Under the pieces are notes generated by a model. That model was not told where the DNA came from. It worked only from the letters and a program-made list of their open reading frames with translations, and did no database searches. A stretch of DNA of 64,000 nt from Bacillota bacterium (GTDB taxonomy: Bacteria; Bacillota; Bacilli; Bacillales_A; Planococcaceae): the NCBI GenBank assembly GCA_018816185.1, contig JAHIWI010000008.1, positions 1 to 64,000 of the forward strand, given 5' to 3'. Numbering within the stretch: the first letter of the stretch is position 1; each line of letters starts with the position of its first letter. A program made the translations under genes and the position numbers. Below are positions 11,352-22,045 of this stretch, in pieces.

Positions 11352-12989
11352 ATGAAGAAGTGGTTACTATTAGTATTGACAGCGTTGCTAGTTACAGTAT
11401 TGGCAGCTTGTACGGCGAATAATGATGCAGGTGAAAAACCAGCGGGTGATAGCGACAAAGGGGACGAAAAAACAGAAGAGAAAGTTCTTTACTTAAATAA
11501 TGGAAATGAACCAACTACGTTTGATCCATCAGTTGGATTTGATGCGGTTTCATGGAATGCATTGAATAACTTGATGGAAGGCCTAACTCGTTTAGGTGAA
11601 GATCATTTACCAAAAGAAGCAACAGCTGAAACAATTGATGTTTCAGAAGATGGATTGACGTATACATTCAACATTCGTGAAGATGCAAAATGGTCTAATG
11701 GCGATTCTGTAACAGCAAATGATTTCTTATATGGATGGACGCGTATGTTAGATCCGAATACGGCTTCACCAGCAGCATTTTTAGGCTATTTCATCGAAGG
11801 AGCGGAAGCGTTCAATACGGGTGAAGGTACAATAGAAGATGTAGGTATGAAAGTTGTAGATGAAAAAACATTTGAAGTAAAATTAACAGCTCCAACTGAT
11901 GCATTTTTAAACATTATTACAAACCCAAGCTTTTTCCCAGTTAATGAAAAAGTGGCAACTGAAAATCCAGAATGGTTCACGGAAGCGGAATCATTCGTGG
12001 GTAACGGACCATTCCAATTAGCTAAATGGGAACATGATGTGAAAATGGTATTCGAAAAGAATGCTGAGTACTGGGATGCAGAAACAGTTAAGTTAGATAA
12101 AGTCGAGTGGGCTATGGTAAATGATTCAAATACAGAATACCAAATGTACCAAGCTAACGAGCTTGATGTATCAGATGTTCCAGCAGAACTATCAGAGCAA
12201 CTAATGGATAGCGATGAAGTGTCAGTTCAAGATCAAGCAGGAACGTACTTCTATCGTTTCAATACAACGATGGAGCCATTTACAAACGCTAAGATTAGAA
12301 AAGCATTTGCACTAGCTGTGAATCAAGAGCAAATCGTTGAATTCGTAACGAAAAATGGTGAAAAACCAGCTCATGGTTTCGTATCTTACGGATTCCAAGG
12401 TCCGGACGGAAAAGACTTCCGTGATGCTGTTGGAAATTTGGTTGAGTTTAACGCAGAAGAAGCGAAGAAATTGTTAGAAGAGGGTATGGCTGAAGAAGGC
12501 TACGAAACATTACCAACTGTTACGCTAACATATGCTACTTCAGATACACATCAAAACATTGCAGTCGCTTTACAAGCACAATTTAAAGAAGCGTTAGGTA
12601 TAGATGTGGAGCTTGCGAATGTGGAATCAAGTGTATTTTCTTCTGAACAAAAAGAATTGAAGTATCAATTATCACGTTCATCTTTCTTACATGATTATGC
12701 GGATCCAGTGAACGCAATTGAAAGCTTTATTACAGGTTCATCCATGAACCGTACAGGTTGGTCAAATGCTGAATTTGATAAGTTGATTGCTGATGCAAAA
12801 GCTGAAACAGATCCAGCTGTACGTTGGAAGCATTTGATGGATGCTGAGAAATTATTAATGGAAGAAGCACCGATTTTCCCAATTCACTTCTATAACCAAG
12901 TGGCTTTACAAAAGCCAGGGTTGAGTGGGATTGTTCGTCACCCAGTCGGTTACTTAGAGTTGAAATGGGCAGATAAATCTGCTGAATAG
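11352..12989 (+). CDS. dppE: dipeptide-binding lipoprotein (SBP family 5)
   Basis: lipobox LLAAC; RBS GGGGG upstream of ATG at 11352; OppA-like. Confidence 0.9.
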   Translation: MKKWLLLVLTALLVTVLAACTANNDAGEKPAGDSDKGDEKTEEKVLYLNNGNEPTTFDPSVGFDAVSWNALNNLMEGLTRLGEDHLPKEATAETIDVSEDGLTYTFNIREDAKWSNGDSVTANDFLYGWTRMLDPNTASPAAFLGYFIEGAEAFNTGEGTIEDVGMKVVDEKTFEVKLTAPTDAFLNIITNPSFFPVNEKVATENPEWFTEAESFVGNGPFQLAKWEHDVKMVFEKNAEYWDAETVKLDKVEWAMVNDSNTEYQMYQANELDVSDVPAELSEQLMDSDEVSVQDQAGTYFYRFNTTMEPFTNAKIRKAFALAVNQEQIVEFVTKNGEKPAHGFVSYGFQGPDGKDFRDAVGNLVEFNAEEAKKLLEEGMAEEGYETLPTVTLTYATSDTHQNIAVALQAQFKEALGIDVELANVESSVFSSEQKELKYQLSRSSFLHDYADPVNAIESFITGSSMNRTGWSNAEFDKLIADAKAETDPAVRWKHLMDAEKLLMEEAPIFPIHFYNQVALQKPGLSGIVRHPVGYLELKWADKSAE

Positions 12990-12999
12990 TACAAGAGGT

Positions 13000-13027
13000 T
13001 GCGGCGTTGCAATAGCGCGCCGCACAC
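13000..13027 (+). other. GC-rich intercistronic hairpin between dppE and ldcA
   Basis: TGCGGCG..CGCCGCA inverted repeat without T-tract. Confidence 0.55.
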
Positions 13028-13219
13028 TTCTGTTAATAAAAGAAGTTATACTAGGAGGTATATCTTGTTTTATTAATAGAAGACAGGACTCCAAAGCATT
13101 GGCGTGCTTTCCTTACTGGTCGCTTCACTTAAATATCGAATGTAATTGAAACCGACTAACGTGAAAGAAAATCATCAGTAATGTTTAACAAAACCAAACA
13201 AAAAAGAGGGGTAATTCAT

Positions 13220-14143
13220 ATGCGTATTAGACCACCGAGATTACATAAAGGGGATACAATCGGAATTATTTCTCCATCAAGTCCACCTAATTTAGAGAGC
13301 TTACAACGTTCACTATCATTCTTAAAAGACCTTGGCTTAAACGTCAAAATGGGCAAACATGTTGAAAGCAAACATGGCTATCTTGCGGGGACTGATGAAG
13401 ACCGATTATCAGATTTACATGAAATGCTTGCAGACCCTGAAATTAAAGGCATCATTTGTGCTGGAGGAGGATACGGAGCAGGGCGGTATGCAGATCGAAT
13501 AGATGTTCAATTAATGGCTGAGCAACCAAAAATATTGTGGGGGTACAGCGATATCACTTATTTACACACCACAATAGGTCAATATGCGAATGTCGTTACT
13601 TTCCATGGTCCAATGCTCGCTTCAGATGTTGGATTGGACACATTCCAAGACTTGTCCGCTAAAATGTTCAATCAATTGTTTGAACCGATTGAACTTCATT
13701 ATTCCGAAGCGATTTCACCACTAACTTCATTGGGTGGCGGTGTTGCTCAAGGAGAATTGGTAGGAGGGAATCTCTCGTTACTCGTTAGTGCACTCGGTAC
13801 TAAGTTTGAAATTGATACACGAGGGAAGCTGTTATTAATAGAAGATGTGGATGAAGAGCCATATCAAATTGATAGCATGTTAAACCAATTGCGTTTAGCT
13901 GGAAAATTAAATGAGGCAGCTGCAATCGTCGTTGGCGATTTTGCTCGTGCAGAACCGAAAAAACGTAAAGAAACCCTTTCACTAGAAGAGGTATTACAAC
14001 ATTACTTGGGAGATTTAAGTAAACCGGTTGTTACAGGATTCAAAATCGGACACTGTGAACCGCATTTTGCTATTCCTCTAGGTGTAGAAGCACGATTAGA
14101 TGGAGATTCGAAAACACTTACAATTTTACCAGGCGTCGAATAA
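13220..14143 (+). CDS. ykfA: LD-carboxypeptidase (S66 family, YkfA/LdcA-like)
   Basis: GDTIGIISPSSP, GGGYGAGR, WGYSDIT motifs. Confidence 0.9.
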   Translation: MRIRPPRLHKGDTIGIISPSSPPNLESLQRSLSFLKDLGLNVKMGKHVESKHGYLAGTDEDRLSDLHEMLADPEIKGIICAGGGYGAGRYADRIDVQLMAEQPKILWGYSDITYLHTTIGQYANVVTFHGPMLASDVGLDTFQDLSAKMFNQLFEPIELHYSEAISPLTSLGGGVAQGELVGGNLSLLVSALGTKFEIDTRGKLLLIEDVDEEPYQIDSMLNQLRLAGKLNEAAAIVVGDFARAEPKKRKETLSLEEVLQHYLGDLSKPVVTGFKIGHCEPHFAIPLGVEARLDGDSKTLTILPGVE

Positions 14144-14159
14144 ATGGAGGTGTCCGAAC

Positions 14160-15260
14160 GTGAACATCCTTTCAATTGAAACAGTTCCAGTCGCTGTTCC
14201 GCTAACAAAACCTTTTAAAACGGCACTTCGTACTGTCACGGTTGCTGAATCTGTTTTTGTGAAAATAACGACAGATAGTGGCTTGGTTGGTTGGGGAGAA
14301 GCCCCGCCAACCCATGTCATTACTGGAGATTCACTTGGCAGTATACAATTTGCAATTGAACATGTAATTGGGCCACAGTTAATCGGATTAGATTTGAGGC
14401 ATTCGGAGCGGGTTTTTCAAAAATTGCACCGATGTATGGTAGGCAATTCGAGTGCAAAAGCTGCTTTAGATATGGCTGTTTACGACTTACTTGGACAGCA
14501 GGCAGGAATGCCTCTCGTGACCTTCCTAGGTGGGTATCGAGATACACTTGAAACAGACTTCACCGTTAGCGTAAATGATGCTGAAGAAATGGCGGAAGAC
14601 GCTATGCGCTATGTAAAAAGTGGTTTTAATGTGCTGAAGGTTAAAGTTGGAATTGACGATATTGAAAAAGATATTGATCGGATTCGTGCGATTCGAGCGG
14701 AAATTGGTTTTGAAACGAAATTGCGTCTTGATGCAAATCAAGGCTGGGAAGCAAAAGAAGCTGTTCGCGCAATTGGGCAGATGGAAGATGCGGGTCTACA
14801 AATCGAATTGATTGAACAACCGGTTAAAGCTCATGATATCGAAGGGTTAAAGCATGTTACTACTCATACATATACTCCGATTATGGCAGATGAAAGTGTT
14901 TTCTCGCCGGAAGATGCCTTACAGGTACTACAATTACGTGCAGCAGATTTAATCAACATTAAACTGATGAAAGCCGGGGGCATTTATAAAGCACTAAAGA
15001 TAAACGCTCTCGCAGAAAGTTATGGCATAGAATGTATGACAGGAAGCATGATTGAAACGAAACTTGGCATCTCTGCTGCGGCTCATTTTGCCGCAAGCCA
15101 ACCAAACATTACTCGCTACGATTTCGATGCACCTCTTATGTTAGCTGAGGACATTGTCGAAGGCGGAGTAATTTATGAAGGACGTATCATACGATTTTCA
15201 ATTACAAATGGTTTAGGTATAGATAAAGTTCGTATGGATGAACGATTCATGCGTAAATAG
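14160..15260 (+). CDS. ykfB: L-Ala-D/L-Glu (dipeptide) epimerase, enolase superfamily
   Basis: GTG start after RBS; VKVG, LRLDANQGW, ADESVFS motifs. Confidence 0.92.
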   Translation: MNILSIETVPVAVPLTKPFKTALRTVTVAESVFVKITTDSGLVGWGEAPPTHVITGDSLGSIQFAIEHVIGPQLIGLDLRHSERVFQKLHRCMVGNSSAKAALDMAVYDLLGQQAGMPLVTFLGGYRDTLETDFTVSVNDAEEMAEDAMRYVKSGFNVLKVKVGIDDIEKDIDRIRAIRAEIGFETKLRLDANQGWEAKEAVRAIGQMEDAGLQIELIEQPVKAHDIEGLKHVTTHTYTPIMADESVFSPEDALQVLQLRAADLINIKLMKAGGIYKALKINALAESYGIECMTGSMIETKLGISAAAHFAASQPNITRYDFDAPLMLAEDIVEGGVIYEGRIIRFSITNGLGIDKVRMDERFMRK

Positions 15261-15274
15261 TAGGGGGATTTCAC

Positions 15275-16213
15275 ATGTTAGTTCAAACATCAACAACTTG
15301 GGTATGTTCAGTCGCGGTCTCAACCGTATGGACAACGCCAGAATCAGTACGAGAGATTGATCAACCTGGAATAGATAATCCAGTTCTTATAAACAAATGG
15401 ATTGAAGCTATGACTCATAAAGAATTACTAGACTTGTGCGACGATAATCGTGTCCAAACACAATTATTATTTGGTGAACCTGTGATTGTAGAAGAGATAG
15501 TCGGAGACTGGGCAAAAGTGATTTGCACATGGCAGGCATCTAAAAAACATGAGCATGGTTATCCAGGATGGGTACCACTTTCTCAACTAAAGGAACTTCC
15601 GAGAATCTCAGATTTCGGTTACGCCAAGGTACGTATCCCAAAAGTACAATTGTGGACATTAGATCGAAAACCAAAACTGGTTGTTCCATTTAATACGATT
15701 TTACCTGTAATCGACAGCAATTCTTCCTTTACCATGGTTCATACACCACTTGGTGATTTACTCGTATGGAGCGAGCATGTTGAAATTTCCCCAGGAATTG
15801 AATCTTTTATCGAACGTTCTGGGGCAGAAATCGTTTCCTGTGCAAGTACGTTTTTAGAGTTACCTTATTTTTGGGGAGGTATGTCACCATACGGATTTGA
15901 TTGTTCGGGACTCACGTACAATATGTACAAAGCCCATGGTTACTTTATTCCTCGAGATGCTGGAGATCAAGCTACAAAAGGGATCAAAGTGGATATGACA
16001 GATAAATCGAACTGGGAACTAGGTGATTTACTCTTTTTTGCAACAGTAGGTAAGGAGTCCGTTCGACATGTTGGAATTTATTATGGAAATGGTCAAATGA
16101 TTCATTCTCCATCAACAGGTCTATCCGTAGAAATCATCGAACTAGAAGGCACAAAATACGTGGATGAATTAGTTGGAGTGAGACGATATGCTCGAGTAGA
16201 GGAGAATGCGTAA
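15275..16213 (+). CDS. ykfC: NlpC/P60 gamma-D-glutamyl-L-amino acid endopeptidase (YkfC-like)
   Basis: SH3-like N-terminus and NlpC/P60 YGFDCSGL..HVGIYYGNGQMIHS. Confidence 0.9.
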   Translation: MLVQTSTTWVCSVAVSTVWTTPESVREIDQPGIDNPVLINKWIEAMTHKELLDLCDDNRVQTQLLFGEPVIVEEIVGDWAKVICTWQASKKHEHGYPGWVPLSQLKELPRISDFGYAKVRIPKVQLWTLDRKPKLVVPFNTILPVIDSNSSFTMVHTPLGDLLVWSEHVEISPGIESFIERSGAEIVSCASTFLELPYFWGGMSPYGFDCSGLTYNMYKAHGYFIPRDAGDQATKGIKVDMTDKSNWELGDLLFFATVGKESVRHVGIYYGNGQMIHSPSTGLSVEIIELEGTKYVDELVGVRRYARVEENA

Positions 16214-17175
16214 TGGCTGACAAGGTTTTATTGGAAGTTAAAGACCTAAAAAGACATTTCGATCTAGGTAAAAACCAAATCCTCAAAGCAGTAGATGGGA
16301 TAAGTTTTGACATTTACCAGGGGGAGACGTTTGGACTTGTCGGAGAATCAGGCTGCGGGAAATCGACAGCAGGCCGTACAATCATGGGATTGTACAATCG
16401 AACGGACGGAGAAGTGTCGTATGGTGGCAGAAATGTGCATGAAATGAGCGAGAAAGAACGTTATGAATTTCTGCGCAATATGCAAATGATTTTCCAGGAT
16501 CCATATGCGTCACTAAATCCACGCTCGACTGTGTTTGAAATCATTGCAGAACCGATGGAAGTCCATGGTTTACATAAGAAAAAAGAAGCGATGCAAAGAC
16601 GTGTATATCAATTGCTTGAAGATGTTGGACTTAATCGTGACCATGCTAATCGCTATCCGCATGAATTCTCAGGAGGTCAACGTCAACGAATTGGGATTGC
16701 ACGTGCATTAGCATTAGATCCGGATTTCATTATTGCCGACGAACCGATTTCAGCATTAGATGTGTCCGTTCAAGCGCAGGTAGTCAAACTTCTACAAAAA
16801 CTACAAAAAGAAAAAGGATTGACTTATCTTTTCATCGCACATGATTTGTCGATGGTTAAATACATCTCAGATCGAATTGGCGTCATGTACTTAGGGCATA
16901 TGGTGGAGTTAACAACGAGTGACCAACTCTATGCAAACCCATTGCATCCGTATACGCAAGCATTGTTATCAGCGATCCCAATACCAGATCCAGATATTGA
17001 GGAATCTCGCGAGCGAATGTTGCTTGAAGGGGAATTGCCGAGTCCAATCAATCCACCATCAGGATGTGTTTTCAGAACACGTTGCCCTCATGCAATGGAC
17101 GTATGTGCGCAAGTCAAACCAGCTTGGCAAGAACAAGAACCAGGTCACTTTGTCGCATGTCATTTGTATCAATAA
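16213..17175 (+). CDS. ykfD: dipeptide/oligopeptide ABC transporter ATP-binding protein (YkfD/DppF)
   Basis: [24 protein letters not shown], oligopeptide C-terminal domain. Confidence 0.9.
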   Translation: MADKVLLEVKDLKRHFDLGKNQILKAVDGISFDIYQGETFGLVGESGCGKSTAGRTIMGLYNRTDGEVSYGGRNVHEMSEKERYEFLRNMQMIFQDPYASLNPRSTVFEIIAEPMEVHGLHKKKEAMQRRVYQLLEDVGLNRDHANRYPHEFSGGQRQRIGIARALALDPDFIIADEPISALDVSVQAQVVKLLQKLQKEKGLTYLFIAHDLSMVKYISDRIGVMYLGHMVELTTSDQLYANPLHPYTQALLSAIPIPDPDIEESRERMLLEGELPSPINPPSGCVFRTRCPHAMDVCAQVKPAWQEQEPGHFVACHLYQ

Positions 17176-17308
17176 AACTTAGAGTGGGCACTGAAACTTT
17201 TCTTTCCATAAATCGTTTTGTATGATGAATCTATATCATATTAGGCGAGAATACCCCAGCTTCCAGGAATAAAGAGTAAGTGGTGGGTAGTTCAAAAGGA
17301 GAGAGATC

Positions 17309-17785
17309 ATGACAAATACGATACCTATGAGCGACTCGAGAACGATACAAACTCACTTAGTTTTACCACCAGATACGAATCACCACGAAACGATCTTTGG
17401 TGGTAAGGTTTTATCTTACATAGATGAAATTGCAGCAATCACAGCGATGAAACATTGCAAAAGTGGAGTCGTCACAGCTTCGATCGACTCCGTCGATTTT
17501 CTTTCTTCAGCAAGAGTAGGCGATGTGTTAGAGCTTGAAGCAGTCGTCAGCTCAACAGGACGGACATCAATGGAAATTTACGTTCGGGTTCAATCGATGA
17601 ACTTAATAACAGGTGAAACGAAGTTAACAACTGAGTCATTCCTAACATTTGTCGCAATAGACCAGGCAGGAAAACCAATTCCAGTGCCAGGAATTTCGCC
17701 TAAAACGGAATCGGAAACACGATTGTTTGAATCGGGACCAGCCAGACGAGAACATCGTAAGCAACGTATTAAAATGAAATACTAA
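17309..17785 (+). CDS. acyl-CoA thioesterase (hotdog fold)
   Basis: NHHETIFGGKVLSYIDEIAAI motif. Confidence 0.88.
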   Translation: MTNTIPMSDSRTIQTHLVLPPDTNHHETIFGGKVLSYIDEIAAITAMKHCKSGVVTASIDSVDFLSSARVGDVLELEAVVSSTGRTSMEIYVRVQSMNLITGETKLTTESFLTFVAIDQAGKPIPVPGISPKTESETRLFESGPARREHRKQRIKMKY

Positions 17786-18101
17786 TTTTTGGCGAGCAGC
17801 TAGTTGTTGCTCGCTTTTTGATTGGAATTGGTGGGGCTTTGATGCAAAGTGGGATTGTCGCTTGATCAGAAATCTCTGGATATTTAACGAAAAAGGCTGC
17901 ATTCGCAGCCCTAATTAGTTCTTTTACGCTGCGCTTCTGAAGGAATCGCTGGAAGTGGAGAGTTGTTAACCATGAAGCCCAGGAGTTTCGACAAGAAAAG
18001 TATTCAACATACTTAATAACGACTTAAATCCTCTCTTTTATTACTAAACTTGAAACTTTTCTACATGAAAATCGTAATATTAAAAAAGGGGAGAAACTAT
18101 C

Positions 18102-18488
18102 ATGTTGTTATCTTTCGACAAGTACCAAAACGTACTGATTATAGGAGTATTGTTGTTATATATATTAAATACGGTCTTCATCCAATCTAATGTGCTTTCA
18201 ATTATTCTTTTTGTGTTGTTTGTCTTGTTCCAGTTTTTGAGACTTCGAAAAAACATTCAAAAATTATCTTTCATGCAAATTGGAATAATTATTATGATTT
18301 TCATTGGGACAATCACTCTTCTCGTCTTCGTGTTTATGTGGCTTAACCATTTAGATAGCACCGGAGTCATTTCATTTTCCGACACTTCCATGTTTATTAT
18401 CCAAATTTCATTGATTGCACTATTTTTACTGCCTTTAACGACAGGAATTCACAAATTATATCTCCGATTCACTCAAAGTAGAGCTTAA
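18102..18488 (+). CDS. small multipass membrane protein, unknown function
   Basis: ORF with RBS AAAAGGGGAG and several TM segments. Confidence 0.7.
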   Translation: MLLSFDKYQNVLIIGVLLLYILNTVFIQSNVLSIILFVLFVLFQFLRLRKNIQKLSFMQIGIIIMIFIGTITLLVFVFMWLNHLDSTGVISFSDTSMFIIQISLIALFLLPLTTGIHKLYLRFTQSRA

Positions 18489-18522
18489 AAAAGGATGTCA
18501 TCAAAAGATGGCATCCTTTTCC
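18489..18522. terminator. intrinsic terminator (bidirectional)
   Basis: AAAAGGATGTCATCaaaaGATGGCATCCTTTT. Confidence 0.85.
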
Positions 18523-18529
18523 GTTATCG

Positions 18530-19069
18530 TTATTTTCGATATTCAGAGGCTAACATGCCGTATAAATGCATATCATGTCGTCTGCCGTCGCGTTGCATCC
18601 ACTCTCTGAACGTACCTTCGTGCTTAAAGCCAAGTGATTCATATAATTTAATGGCACCTGCATTGTAACTGAAAACACTTAATTGTACGCGATGTAAATT
18701 CACTTCATTAAAAGCATAATTTAATAATAATTGCATCGTTTCTTTTCCGTAACCTTTGCTATGGTAGTCCGGACCAAGGGCAATGGAAACCCAACCGATA
18801 TGGTGTGGCCAAATGATATCCTCGATCGCACATACTCCTAAAAAATCTTCACTACCCACGGGACGAATGGCAAAGCGGAAAGTTTTATCAGAATGCTCTT
18901 CTATTAGTTTTTCTGCATTTTTTTCTGACTCTTCTCTGATAGGAAATGCATTATAATATCGACCAAAAGCTTCAACGCCGTTCCATACTCGATAGGTCGA
19001 TAAATCCCCTTTTTTAATTGAAGTTAAGCGAATTTTTTTGCCTGTAAACATTAGGTATTCCCCTGTCAT
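18530..19069 (-). CDS. GNAT (RimJ/RimL-type) N-acetyltransferase
   Basis: GYGKETMQLLLNYAF..NLHRVQLSVFSYN..LYESLGFKHEGTFRE. Confidence 0.88.
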   Translation of the reverse strand: MTGEYLMFTGKKIRLTSIKKGDLSTYRVWNGVEAFGRYYNAFPIREESEKNAEKLIEEHSDKTFRFAIRPVGSEDFLGVCAIEDIIWPHHIGWVSIALGPDYHSKGYGKETMQLLLNYAFNEVNLHRVQLSVFSYNAGAIKLYESLGFKHEGTFREWMQRDGRRHDMHLYGMLASEYRK

Positions 19070-19155
19070 AAGTTTTTCTTATAAAGTTTTATTCATTCCA
19101 TGTCATTTTCTTATTACGCCTCTCGAAGTACAATTTAAGTATAGAAGAGAAGGCG

Positions 19156-19902
19156 GTGAAGTTAATGGATTTAATTCTACTATATGTCATTGGAGTCGTG
19201 GCCACAACGATTGGTACACTTGCAGGTGGTGGAGGTTTTATAAATTTGCCAACAATGCTTTTGTTAGGCATGCCAATACACTCTGCGATTGGTGCCAATA
19301 AAGTTTCGAATACAGTGAGTTCCTTCAGTAGTTTTTTTACCTTATATAAAAGAAAACAAATTTCATTTAAAGATTCCTACTGGATTATTCCGTTCAGTTT
19401 AATTGGCGGACTTACAGGTGGGTGGATTGCTTCGCTTTTATCATCCAAATATTTATTCATCGTCGCTATCGTCTTATTAGTACTGGGCTTTCTAACATCT
19501 TTCATTGGAAAAGATAATTTCACGGGGAATAAAGAATTAACTCTGAATAAGGTTAGTGGGCCAGGACTATACGGAATTGGGATTTATGATGGCTTGTTTG
19601 GCCCTGGTCAAGGAACTTTAATGTTGTATTTATTTAGTTATTTAAATGTCGCATATATTAAATCTGTTGGTCTTGTTAGACTTGCAACGTTCTCCAGTTG
19701 TTTTGGTGCAGCAATTAGTTACATTGCATCAGGTGTCATCATTTGGCCATTAACTCTTGCTCTTATGGCCGGATCTATAACTGGTGCTCAAGTAGGTGTT
19801 CGAATTGCTGAAAAGCTAAATCCTCGTTTTGTGAAACCCATTCTTCGAATCATTACGACTATATTAATTGTTCAATTAATACTGGAAAATCTCGTTTTTT
19901 AA
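19156..19902 (+). CDS. TauE/SafE family sulfite exporter-type permease
   Basis: GGGGFINLPTMLLLGMPIHSAIGANK signature. Confidence 0.85.
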   Translation: MKLMDLILLYVIGVVATTIGTLAGGGGFINLPTMLLLGMPIHSAIGANKVSNTVSSFSSFFTLYKRKQISFKDSYWIIPFSLIGGLTGGWIASLLSSKYLFIVAIVLLVLGFLTSFIGKDNFTGNKELTLNKVSGPGLYGIGIYDGLFGPGQGTLMLYLFSYLNVAYIKSVGLVRLATFSSCFGAAISYIASGVIIWPLTLALMAGSITGAQVGVRIAEKLNPRFVKPILRIITTILIVQLILENLVF

Positions 19903-20136
19903 GGGGGGACTGATTTGAGGTCTCTCTTTTTTTATTGGAAAAATAAATTCGTTCATTAAAAGTGGCAGAATGCATATTTCCCGGGAAATTCTGTGTTTTC
20001 AAGATGCTATGTTGGAATAAAATGCTGAATTTGAAACTTTCCTCTGGTTGTTTCGTAAATAAAAACATTGGCGATGAGGAATTGAACTTTATTGGATACA
20101 TTTCGTCTTATAAAAATACTACTTTAGATAGGGAAG

Positions 20137-21069
20137 GTGAAAAGTGTGGAGCAACAACCAATCGTAGAATTGAGACAACTTTCGAAAACTATTGGGAAAA
20201 AGAAAATTATTGATAATTTAAATCTGTCTTTATTTCCCGGTCAAATCACAGGATTTTTAGGACCAAATGGTGCTGGGAAGACGACAACCATCCGAATGAT
20301 GTCAGGGTTAATGAAACCGACAAGCGGAGAAGTCGTTGTTGAAGGGCAAACATTAAACGATCACTTTGAAGAGACGATGAGTAAAGTGGGTGTAATTGTT
20401 GAAAATCCAGAGATGTATAAATATATGTCTGGATGGAAAAACCTGTTGCATTTTGCGCGAATGGATAAAACAGTTACGAAAGAACGCATCATTCAAGTAG
20501 TTGAACAGGTAGGAATGCAAAATCGTATCCATGAGAAGGTATCTTCTTATTCACTAGGAATGCGTCAAAGATTAGGATTAGCTCAAGCGTTGCTTCACCG
20601 TCCAAAGTTTCTTATTTTAGATGAGCCGACAAATGGTTTAGACCCAGCAGGGATTCGCGAATTTCGTACATATTTAAGAAAAATTGCTGTCGAAGATGGT
20701 GTGTCAGTATTTGTTTCAAGTCATTTATTATCTGAAATTGAACTCATGTGTGATCGTATTGCCATCATTCAAAATGGTCAGCTGATTGACCTTAGAGAAA
20801 TGAACCAAGTAGAGGAAGCTCATTATTATATTGAAGCGCAACCTGCAGAACAAGCGAGCGAACTACTTATTGCCCAAGGACTTGTTCTTGAAGTTAGTGG
20901 ATCCGGATTTATTGCAAAAGTGGAACAAGTTCAAATCCCTTCAATCATTCATTCACTTGTGGCTGCGAATTTGGAAGTTTTTGCTGTTCAACCATTCCGT
21001 AAAACACTAGAAGATCAATTCTTAGAAATGACAGGAGGTGGCCAAATTGCTGAATCTCATAAGAAATGA
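20137..21069 (+). CDS. ABC transporter ATP-binding protein
   Basis: GPNGAGKTTTIRMMSGL, YSLGMRQRLGLAQAL. Confidence 0.92.
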   Translation: MKSVEQQPIVELRQLSKTIGKKKIIDNLNLSLFPGQITGFLGPNGAGKTTTIRMMSGLMKPTSGEVVVEGQTLNDHFEETMSKVGVIVENPEMYKYMSGWKNLLHFARMDKTVTKERIIQVVEQVGMQNRIHEKVSSYSLGMRQRLGLAQALLHRPKFLILDEPTNGLDPAGIREFRTYLRKIAVEDGVSVFVSSHLLSEIELMCDRIAIIQNGQLIDLREMNQVEEAHYYIEAQPAEQASELLIAQGLVLEVSGSGFIAKVEQVQIPSIIHSLVAANLEVFAVQPFRKTLEDQFLEMTGGGQIAESHKK

Positions 21070-21994
21070 ATGGATGAAACTATGGCATAAAAAAGCCACT
21101 TGGATCATGGCCGGATTGTTAGTCCTCATCTTGATAGGTGTATCCGGTATTGGAAAATGGGCTCAATCAAATATGATGCAACCAGAAAATCAACCAACCT
21201 GGGAACAAAATTTGACTGAAACTCAAGCATTCACAAAAGCGCAACTTGCTGAGCCAAACATAGATAAGGAATTTAAAAAGCAACTTGAAGAAGATTTGGC
21301 GATTATTGACTATCGATTATCGCAAAATGAACCACCAATCGACCCAGGCAGTCGCGAACAACATATTCTAGATTCTAATACAATGTTGTCATTAGTGTTG
21401 ATGTTTGCGGTAATCGCTGCTGCAAGTATCGTAGCTGCGGAATTTTCTCAAGGCACAATCAAAATGTTATTAAGTAGACCTGTTAAGCGTTGGAAAATCC
21501 TAACGTCTAAATATGTAACAACCATTCTTTATGCATTAGTATTAACAGTGATTGCGATTATTTCAGCGGTCATAGCCGGATTCATTTTCTACGATTCAGG
21601 AAGTGGCGTATTGCTGGATGTGCAGGATGGAAAAGTTGTTGAGATATCTTATTGGGGTCGAGTGATCGCCTTATATGCGCTACAATTTGTTGGTGTCATC
21701 GTCTTTACTACCTTTGCTTTTGCGATTGGTAGTGTGTTCCGAACAAGTTCATTAGCCATCGGATTATCGATCTTCCTCTTATTCATGGGACCAAATATTG
21801 TGTTCTTTTTAAGAGAATATGAATTTACAAAGTATATCCTATTTACGCATATTGATTTAACGGGGTATATTACCGGAAATATGTTCGTTCAGGATATCAC
21901 GTGGCCGTTTTCAGTAGCAGTATTGCTGATGTATATGTTGCTGTTTTTATTCATCAGTTATTGGTCATTTACAAAACGAGATATAACAGCTTAA
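21047..21994 (+). CDS. ABC-2 type transporter permease
   Basis: probable TTG start with AGGAGG upstream; 6-TM ABC-2 topology. Confidence 0.85.
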   Translation: MLNLIRNEWMKLWHKKATWIMAGLLVLILIGVSGIGKWAQSNMMQPENQPTWEQNLTETQAFTKAQLAEPNIDKEFKKQLEEDLAIIDYRLSQNEPPIDPGSREQHILDSNTMLSLVLMFAVIAAASIVAAEFSQGTIKMLLSRPVKRWKILTSKYVTTILYALVLTVIAIISAVIAGFIFYDSGSGVLLDVQDGKVVEISYWGRVIALYALQFVGVIVFTTFAFAIGSVFRTSSLAIGLSIFLLFMGPNIVFFLREYEFTKYILFTHIDLTGYITGNMFVQDITWPFSVAVLLMYMLLFLFISYWSFTKRDITA

Positions 21995-22038
21995 TGAAAA
22001 AGACATCGTTGCCCAGTAAAAGGGCCGATGTCTTTTTT
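21994..22038 (+). terminator. intrinsic terminator
   Basis: AAAAAGACATCG..CGATGTCTTTTTT. Confidence 0.85.
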
Positions 22039-22045
22039 TATTTTG

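Noticed and set aside
13054-13075. AGGAGG followed by TTG TTT TAT TAA as a second leader peptide before ldcA
   Set aside because: Three-codon ORF with TTG start and no downstream terminator; likely chance
7371-17175. Large peptide-transport and peptidase cluster as a possibly novel system
   Set aside because: Gene order matches the known B. subtilis dppABCDE-ykfABCD cell-wall peptide utilisation operon
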